A DNA stretch of 36,080 nt, from the NCBI GenBank assembly GCA_017620135.1, contig JAFZQZ010000107.1, positions 1-36,080 on the forward strand, read 5' to 3'. The notes beneath the pieces are model-generated. The model saw only the letters and a program-made list of their open reading frames with translations, was not told where the DNA came from and searched no databases. Within the stretch, counting starts at the first letter, position 1. Each line of letters starts with the position of its first letter. Below, piece after piece: positions 31,541 through 36,080 of this stretch. The translations under genes were made by a program, and so were the position numbers. The stretch comes from Bacillota bacterium. GTDB lineage: Bacteria > Bacillota > Clostridia > Lachnospirales > Bianqueaceae.

Positions 31541-31666
31541 ACTCCGGATAGACACCTGCCCGGCAAGTCATATCACATAGAAAGGTTTTCTTAGTGCTGC
31601 TTCCTTCCGGACCTGACACGATTCGAAATTTCCTATTGTATGGTGCCGAACAGGGCTACCCGGAGC
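31541..31666 (-). ncRNA. ffs: signal recognition particle RNA, compact bacterial form
   Basis: The minus strand contains the SRP signature GGTCCGGAAGGAAGCAGC, the conserved apical loop and Ffh (M domain) binding site. The ends pair as CTCCGGGTAG (31665-31656) with CTATCCGGAG (31551-31542), and inner arms TTCGGCA and TGCCGGGCAG continue the rod. The size of about 126 bases means the S domain only, without the Alu-type domain of the 270-base RNA of Bacillus. The start fits the promoter at 31673-31701; TTTTATAA follows the closing stem. It lies upstream of dnaX, as in many Firmicutes. Confidence 0.93.
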
Positions 31667-31672
31667 ATAATA

Positions 31673-31701
31673 AGTATAGACTGTTTAAGGCATTCTGTCA
31701 A
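31673..31701 (-). promoter_or_regulatory. promoter of ffs
   Basis: Minus strand TTGACA (31696-31701), 17-base spacer, TATACT (31673-31678). The predicted start, G at 31666, is the first base of the folded RNA. The -35 also forms the foot of the large inverted repeat 31696-31818. Confidence 0.88.
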
Positions 31702-31818
31702 GAGCGCAATAAATAACAGCGGTCTCTACCGTGGTTTCGTTCACTGGTCCTCGGGCTACGCCCTGCGGAATCGTTCACGAAACCGGATAGAGACCGCCAG
31801 TCACTATTGTGCTTGACA
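31696..31818 (-). terminator. long composite hairpin after the sugar permease operon
   Basis: Core stem GCGGTCTCTA (31719-31728) with TAGAGACCGC (31788-31797), then GGTTTCGT (31733-31740) with ACGAAACC (31777-31784), and an apical GGGC/GCCC stem. A further outer pairing TGTCAAG/CTTGACA (31696-31702 and 31812-31818) encloses it. On the minus strand TGTTATTTATTG follows the core, 14 bases past the end of the permease gene stop region, so it fits a terminator for that operon. Confidence 0.75.
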
Positions 31819-31831
31819 GATCACTAAACGA

Positions 31832-32746
31832 TCAGCCTTTCAGAGAACCTACCATAACACCCTTGACGAAGTACTTCTGCGCGAAGGGGTAGGCAAGCAT
31901 CATGGGAAGGGTGGAGAAAACGATCATCGTATACTTCAGCTGATCAGCTGACAGAAGCTGAAGTTCCAGCTGCTGCTGGCCGTCGCCGGTGCCGCCGCCC
32001 TTCATACTCTCTGTGGCCAGCTTTTCCGCTAGTACCAGTTTACGGCGCAGATACAACTGCAGTGGCTGCAGACTCTGGTCGATCAGGTAAATGGAAGCCG
32101 CGTACCAGGAGTTCCACTGCGCAACGAGCGTATAGATCGCGATAACGGCCATGATCGGCTTGGACGTAGGAATATAAACGTTCAGCAGGATCTGGTAGTT
32201 ATTGGCGCCGTCGATACGGGCGGACTCACGAAGATCTTCCGGTATTGTTGAGAAATACGTTCGTACGAGGATGATATACCACATACTGACGATACCGGGT
32301 ACCAGGATAGCCCATCTCGTATTGTACATGCCCAGTTTTGACATGACGATGAACTGAGGGATCAGACCGCCGCTGAAGTACATCGGGATCAGAATGAAGA
32401 AGACCCAGACTTTCTTCGCGAACAGGTAAGGGGAAGTCAGCGGATAGGCCGCCATAGCGGAGGTGATCAGCATACCGACTACACAGACCGAAGCGTAGAT
32501 CAGCGTATTTCCGTAAGTGACCCACATCTGGTCATCTTTAAACAGCTGCGTATAGGAGCCGGTATAGAAACCTTTGGGGATCAGAAAGACGTCCAGGGTA
32601 CGGGCAGCGATCGGACGGCTGAAGGAAATGATGATAACATACCATACAGGATAGAGACAGATCAGAGCCAGGAGAGCCAGAATAATATAGATAATGACTG
32701 TGGCTGTCATCGATCCGTTTTTGATTTTGTTAGGATTCTTTGCCAT
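31832..32746 (-). CDS. carbohydrate ABC transporter permease, YtcP/LplC type
   Basis: A 304-residue inner permease of the CUT1 group with six predicted membrane spans. The ATPase-coupling EAA loop reads RESARIDGANNYQILLNVYIPTSKP at about 180-203 (motif key residues Glu, Ala, Asp-Gly-Ala-Asn and Pro). The C-terminus ends in FVKGVMVGSLKG, the usual ending of YtcP/LplC proteins (QKYFVKG-hx-GSLKG). Together with the upstream LplB-type permease it forms a heterodimer. A shared MsiK-type ATPase and the binding protein must be encoded elsewhere. The substrate is suggested by the divergent fucosidase to be a fucosylated glycan (inference). Confidence 0.93.
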   Translation of the reverse strand: MAKNPNKIKNGSMTATVIIYIILALLALICLYPVWYVIIISFSRPIAARTLDVFLIPKGFYTGSYTQLFKDDQMWVTYGNTLIYASVCVVGMLITSAMAAYPLTSPYLFAKKVWVFFILIPMYFSGGLIPQFIVMSKLGMYNTRWAILVPGIVSMWYIILVRTYFSTIPEDLRESARIDGANNYQILLNVYIPTSKPIMAVIAIYTLVAQWNSWYAASIYLIDQSLQPLQLYLRRKLVLAEKLATESMKGGGTGDGQQQLELQLLSADQLKYTMIVFSTLPMMLAYPFAQKYFVKGVMVGSLKG

Positions 32747-32763
32747 GATTTCTTCCTCCTTCC

Positions 32764-33714
32764 TTAGAACAGACCGGCACCGGTCAGCTTATCGGAGATC
32801 GCGTTCGAAATGACCACCAGCAGGAAGTTGATGACAGACTGGATCAAACCGACGGCCGTGGTGAAACTGAAGCTCTTACCGGCGGACTCAGTCAACTGAC
32901 GGTAGATGTAGGTACCGATAACATCAGCCTTCGAGTAAGTCGCGGGAACGTACATCAGAAGGATGAAGTCGGTATTCGCATGCAGCAGGGAACCGACTGC
33001 CATGATCAGCATGATCGCGATGGTCGGAACGATACTCGGGATCGTGATATGCATCGCCTGCTGGAAACGATTTGCGCCGTCCAGACGAGCTGATTCATAC
33101 ATGGAAGTATCGATGGACGTAATAACGGAGATATACAGGATAGAGTTGAATCCGAATCCCTTCCAGATGTTGGAAAGGACATATATCTCCGGGAAGACGT
33201 CTGGCATGTTCCTCCAGGCTTTCGCCTCGCCGCCCAGGGCGACGATCAGTTTGTTGATCAGACCGTTGGGGTTCAGGAAGGAAATCAACATACCGCACAT
33301 AACAACCATCGAAATGAAGTACGGCAGATAGGATGCAGTCTGGATGAACTTCTTGTATCCCAGGATATTGACTTCGTTCAGAAGGAGGGCGAATACGATC
33401 GGTACCCAGAAACCCCAAACCAGGTTCAGGAAACTCAGCCAGATGGTGTTGACCATCAGACGTTTGAAGAAAGGCCCCTCATAAAAGTCGATAAAGTGTT
33501 TAAATCCGACCCACTTGATATTTCTTCCGAAGAAACTGGCACCCGGCATATAATCCTGGAACGCGATCACGTAGCCGAAAAGCGGGGCATAACAGTAGAT
33601 CGCGATAACCACGAATGCAGGGATAAACAGAGAATATAACTCGATGTTGTCCTTGAGGAGCATCAGTTTACGCTGCTTCGACATCTTTTTCTTCGGAACT
33701 GCAGCAGTACTCAT
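32764..33714 (-). CDS. sugar ABC transporter permease, YteP/LplB type
   Basis: A 316-residue permease of the CUT1 group with six spans. Family marks: LYSLFIPAFVVIAIYCYAP at about 26-44, then FGYVIAFQDY, the WVGFKHFIDF segment, and the EAA loop YESARLDGANRFQQAMHITI; the C-terminus ends in ISDKLTGAGLF, typical of LplB (N-x-ISxKxxGxxLF). ATG at 33714 is preceded by GAAGGAGAGG. It is the first gene of a two-gene operon with a 130-base leader and a perfect promoter. No extracellular binding-protein gene follows, although LplABC-type operons usually have one. Confidence 0.93.
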   Translation of the reverse strand: MSTAAVPKKKMSKQRKLMLLKDNIELYSLFIPAFVVIAIYCYAPLFGYVIAFQDYMPGASFFGRNIKWVGFKHFIDFYEGPFFKRLMVNTIWLSFLNLVWGFWVPIVFALLLNEVNILGYKKFIQTASYLPYFISMVVMCGMLISFLNPNGLINKLIVALGGEAKAWRNMPDVFPEIYVLSNIWKGFGFNSILYISVITSIDTSMYESARLDGANRFQQAMHITIPSIVPTIAIMLIMAVGSLLHANTDFILLMYVPATYSKADVIGTYIYRQLTESAGKSFSFTTAVGLIQSVINFLLVVISNAISDKLTGAGLF

Positions 33715-33743
33715 GGAAAATCCTCTCCTTCCAGATTTGATTT

Positions 33744-33826
33744 ATACCATCGGCTCAACGAAAAAAGCCACAGGCACTCTTTTTCATATGTGCATTCTGC
33801 TTATGAAAAAGAAGTACAGATGGTAT
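33744..33826 (-). promoter_or_regulatory. nested stem-loop in the permease operon leader
   Basis: An outer pair ATACCATC (33744-33751) with GATGGTAT (33819-33826) encloses a perfect 10-bp stem CTTTTTCATA (33779-33788) with TATGAAAAAG (33802-33811). Both lie between the predicted start (about 33844) and the ribosome binding site. No known riboswitch core was recognised. Confidence 0.5.
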
Positions 33827-33850
33827 ATTTTTCACAACTTATGTATACCC

Positions 33851-33879
33851 ATTATAAGTCACGAACCCGCTCTTGTCAA
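33851..33879 (-). promoter_or_regulatory. perfect consensus promoter of the sugar permease operon
   Basis: Minus strand TTGACA (33874-33879), 17-base spacer, TATAAT (33851-33856), identical to the sigma-70/sigma-A consensus. The -35 overlaps an imperfect palindrome TTGTCAACATTGAACAA at 33873-33889 that could be an operator; a promoter this strong on a catabolic operon would be expected to need a repressor. Confidence 0.9.
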
Positions 33880-33904
33880 CATTGAACAAAAGTTTTTCTC
33901 TTTT

Positions 33905-33934
33905 TTGAGCAGGATTATCATAATATGGTATAAT
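33905..33934 (+). promoter_or_regulatory. promoter of the fucosidase gene
   Basis: TATAAT (33929-33934) preceded by TGG (extended -10), with TTGAGC (33905-33910) at an 18-base spacing. Start near 33941, leader about 29 bases. Divergent from the permease promoter, the two -35 boxes being 25 bases apart. Confidence 0.7.
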
Positions 33935-33969
33935 ACTGATATTGATCGAACAGACGGGAGGAATACAAA

Positions 33970-35265
33970 ATGTCAGATACGAATCTCAGTGCCATGCAGT
34001 ATGAACAGATGATCGCTGAAAGCCGTGACCGCAGAATGGACTGGTGGAGAAAAGCCCGTTTCGGTATGTTTATCCACTATGGCCTCTACTCTGTCATAGG
34101 CCGGCACGAATGGGTCATGTCCATGGAAGGGATCGATATTCCCGACTACGAGAAAACAGCCGGATCTTTCCATCCAAAAGAAGGCTGCTGCCGTGAATGG
34201 GCCAAGCTGGCGAAAGACGCCGGTATGAAATACATGGTTTTGACGACACGACATCATGAAGGTTTTTCTCTCTGGGATTCGAAAGCCAACCCCTACAACA
34301 GTGTCAACTATGGTCCGCATCGGGATATCGTGCGGGAATTCGTTGATGCCTGCCGCGAGCAGAATCTGAAGATCGGCTTCTACAGTTCCCTCATGGACTG
34401 GCATCATCCGGACGGAGCCCGAGCCGCTTCGGATCTGTCTGCCCGCCGACGTTTTCTTGACTATATCGAGGCTCTCAACACCGAGCTTTTAACACAGTAC
34501 GGAAAGATCGATATTCTCTGGTATGATGTTCCGGATCCCATGACCACTGCGGAAGAATGGGATTCTCTCGCCCGCAATCAGCGAATGCGTGCCTTACAGC
34601 CACATATCATCATCAATGACCGGAGTCGTCTTCCCGAAGATTTCGGGACCCCCGAAGGACAGATCCGTCCTTCCGAACGCGACTGGGAGGCCTGCATGAC
34701 CTTCAATGATATCTCCTGGGGTTATCTGGACGAAGCGCAGGCTCGTGCCTACGCGTATAACGCGCCGCGGATCCTTCGTATGCTCTGTACCTGCAGCCGT
34801 AACGGCGGCAATCTGCTTCTGAATATCGGCCCCGCGCCGGACGGCTCTGTTCCCATGGATGCCATAGAACCTCTTCAGCAGGTCGGCGAGTGGCTGAAAT
34901 CTAACGGGGAAGCTGTCTATGGACCGCTGCTTAAAAACCCGCTTGGCTCTTCCTGGTTCAGAGGAGGTAACGGCATTACCGGTATGACCTGCGCGCAAAA
35001 CAAAAAGGCGGTATATCTCTGGAACTGGATCACACCGCCAAACGGCGATATGTTCCTTGCCGGTTTCGATATACCTGCCTCTTCTGTGATCGAACTGTCT
35101 ACGGGACGCAGTGTCCCCTTTATCAATCTTCCGGACGGCCGGATCCATCTCATGGATCTCAGACGCCCGGAAGATCCTGTGGGCGTGGCGCTTTATAAGG
35201 TATCTTTTGAGGAACCTTTCCGCTCCTATCGTCCTTTCGGAAAATATCCGCAGATCGCATATTAG
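33970..35265 (+). CDS. alpha-L-fucosidase, GH29 family
   Basis: A 431-residue glycoside hydrolase with retaining mechanism that removes alpha-linked L-fucose. Family marks: WWRKARFGMFIHYGLYSV at about 25-42, TTRHHEGFSLWDS at 92-104, IGFYSSLMDWHHPD at about 135-148 and GKIDILWYD, whose Asp186 matches the GH29 nucleophile. RNGGNLLLNIGPAPDGS at about 277-293 is also typical. There is no signal peptide, so it works inside the cell on imported oligosaccharides, fitting the divergent permeases. The catalytic domain is followed by a short beta domain, without carbohydrate-binding modules. ATG at 33970 follows GGGAGG. The stop overlaps that of the convergent gene by three bases (TTAG). Confidence 0.93.
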   Translation: MSDTNLSAMQYEQMIAESRDRRMDWWRKARFGMFIHYGLYSVIGRHEWVMSMEGIDIPDYEKTAGSFHPKEGCCREWAKLAKDAGMKYMVLTTRHHEGFSLWDSKANPYNSVNYGPHRDIVREFVDACREQNLKIGFYSSLMDWHHPDGARAASDLSARRRFLDYIEALNTELLTQYGKIDILWYDVPDPMTTAEEWDSLARNQRMRALQPHIIINDRSRLPEDFGTPEGQIRPSERDWEACMTFNDISWGYLDEAQARAYAYNAPRILRMLCTCSRNGGNLLLNIGPAPDGSVPMDAIEPLQQVGEWLKSNGEAVYGPLLKNPLGSSWFRGGNGITGMTCAQNKKAVYLWNWITPPNGDMFLAGFDIPASSVIELSTGRSVPFINLPDGRIHLMDLRRPEDPVGVALYKVSFEEPFRSYRPFGKYPQIAY

Positions 35266-35933
35266 AAAGAGATCACCCAGTCATTCTTTTCGAGCTCTTT
35301 CTCCATATCCTCTTCTTTCTCCGGTTCAGGCTCTTCTTCCGTTTCCTTTTCCGGAGTTTCTTCTTTTTTCTTCGGCGTCTCTTTTTCCGGTTTCTCTTCC
35401 TTGGGCGTTTCTTTCTTCAATGGCTCCTGTTCCGGCGTCTCCTTCTCTTCCTTCGGAGATTTCTCCTCTTTCTCCCTGGAAACGTTGACCCAATCCTCTC
35501 CAAGCTCTTTCGAAGTATCCATCTTCAGCTTGGTTCCGTCATCCAGATCAACATACTGAGGCGCCTCATATTTCATATGTTCATCTTCTTCCTGCCAGCC
35601 CTGCATAAAGTGTTCGGACTGTTCTATGCTTTCCAGGAACCGATGCTTCATATGCTGGGAAGCCTTGATCACGGTTCCGGGGCTTTGCAGGTATTCCGCT
35701 ACCGCCCTCGGATCGCTGGCCAAACGTTTAAAAACCGGATCATCCATGATGTCCTTCATAGACTCGGCCATATTGGAGAGACTGAAATCCACATCCGTAT
35801 ACATCTTGATCGTCGCGGCGATCATCAGGGCCAGAAGCTCGGAATTTCTCCTCATGATTTTGCCCATCCGAGCCTTTTTCAGCTTTTCTTCAATATATTT
35901 TTTCCATTTTTTCTGATTCGCTGTCAAAGTCAT
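35262..35933 (-). CDS. unknown protein with helical N-terminus and charged Lys/Glu/Pro tail
   Basis: Not recognised. The 223-residue product has no signal peptide or membrane span. Residues 1-130 are helical and basic at first (KKWKKYIEEKLKKARMGKI), then include ELLALMIAATIK and DIMDDPVFKRLASDPRAV; residues about 145-216 are almost only Lys, Glu, Pro and Thr in repeats such as KETPKEEKPEKETPK, probably disordered. The last residues are NDWVISF. The ALMIAAT...DDPVFKRL spacing recalls the ATRxAV...NPAFxxF part of the repeats in the 944-residue protein at 1364-4198, but this is weak. AGAGGAAAA precedes the ATG at 35933. Function unknown. Confidence 0.75.
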   Translation of the reverse strand: MTLTANQKKWKKYIEEKLKKARMGKIMRRNSELLALMIAATIKMYTDVDFSLSNMAESMKDIMDDPVFKRLASDPRAVAEYLQSPGTVIKASQHMKHRFLESIEQSEHFMQGWQEEDEHMKYEAPQYVDLDDGTKLKMDTSKELGEDWVNVSREKEEKSPKEEKETPEQEPLKKETPKEEKPEKETPKKKEETPEKETEEEPEPEKEEDMEKELEKNDWVISF

Positions 35934-35973
35934 TTTTCCTCTTGTATGATGTAATCAGAAGCAGATCCATCAT
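35890..35973 (-). CDS. possible small overlapping upstream ORF (27 codons)
   Basis: ATG-ATG at 35973 follows AAAGGAAAT and opens a 27-residue frame (MMDLLLITSYKRK...EKIY) that overlaps the start of the 223-codon gene in another frame and ends at 35890. It could be a leader peptide or chance. No conservation can be judged here. Confidence 0.25.
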   Translation of the reverse strand: MMDLLLITSYKRKNDFDSESEKMEKIY

Positions 35974-36080
35974 ATTTCCTTTCGTTTGATTTCGTGGTTC
36001 AATACAACTCAGATACTGTGGACAATTGATTTTTCCCTGTAGCTTGACTACTCAATAGGAGTGTATTGCCGCTACCTTTA
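35974..36080. other. window end, no feature seen
   Basis: The last 107 bases hold no gene, hairpin or convincing promoter that I can support. A promoter for the 223-codon gene is expected here or beyond the edge; only poor hexamers were found. Confidence 0.5.

Noticed and set aside
33715..33850. Permease leader considered as a known riboswitch.
   Set aside because: None of the conserved cores I can recognise (purine, SAM, TPP, glycine, preQ1, T-box) are present.

Overview
The window looks like a chromosomal segment of a low-oxygen, monoderm (Gram-positive type) bacterium, most likely a gut- or rumen-type member of Clostridia. Supporting signs are strong GGAGG-type ribosome binding sites, several consensus TTGACA/TATAAT promoters, TTG starts, an SRP RNA-dnaX-ybaB-recR cluster, YitT and SpoIIE/RsbU-type proteins, lipoprotein export adaptors without any outer-membrane channel, and LplB/YtcP-type sugar permeases beside a cytoplasmic fucosidase. 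Base composition looks balanced to slightly GC-rich, judged by eye only. The genus cannot be fixed from the sequence.

Layout. (1) 1-812, minus: the start of purE and an upstream nitroreductase, with a good promoter. (2) 813-1363: a structured non-coding stretch with two diverged repeat units and several hairpins. (3) 1364-4198, minus: a 944-residue unrecognised protein of about seven tandem helical modules with a Q/N/P-rich tail, on its own promoter. (4) 4279-12099, minus: a tightly packed eight-gene operon (DUF6935-like protein, MoxR ATPase, DUF58 protein, DUF4129-like membrane protein, two EstA-like esterases, HAD phosphatase, MATE transporter), with four overlapping stop/start junctions or near-contacts. 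(5) 12165-15192, minus: YitT protein translationally overlapped with a membrane sensor PP2C phosphatase. (6) 15193-15497: a divergent promoter region with a perfect 13-bp-arm inverted repeat. (7) 15498-20153, plus: gyrB-gyrA, closed by a long bidirectional hairpin terminator shared with the convergent operon. (8) 20291-28860, minus: a six-gene export operon with three different HlyD/MacA-like lipoprotein adaptors, one 927-residue double-FtsX permease and two ABC ATPases, one of which carries a C-terminal AbrB-like domain. (9) 28958-31666, minus: ffs (compact SRP RNA), dnaX, ybaB, recR. (10) 31832-33714, minus: two sugar ABC permeases with no binding protein gene, behind a structured leader and a perfect consensus promoter, divergent from (11) a GH29 alpha-L-fucosidase (33970-35265, plus). 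(12) 35262-35933, minus: a protein of unknown function with an acidic Lys/Glu/Pro tail that may share a module with the 944-residue protein.

The most interesting material is the three-adaptor export operon (especially the 668-residue adaptor whose coiled-coil hairpin is interrupted at its tip by a disordered linker, and the ATPase-AbrB fusion), the tandem-repeat protein, the structured intergenic region at 813-1363, and the inverted repeat between the divergent phosphatase and gyrase promoters. Functional ties between neighbours are inferred from spacing and overlap; no search or folding program was run.
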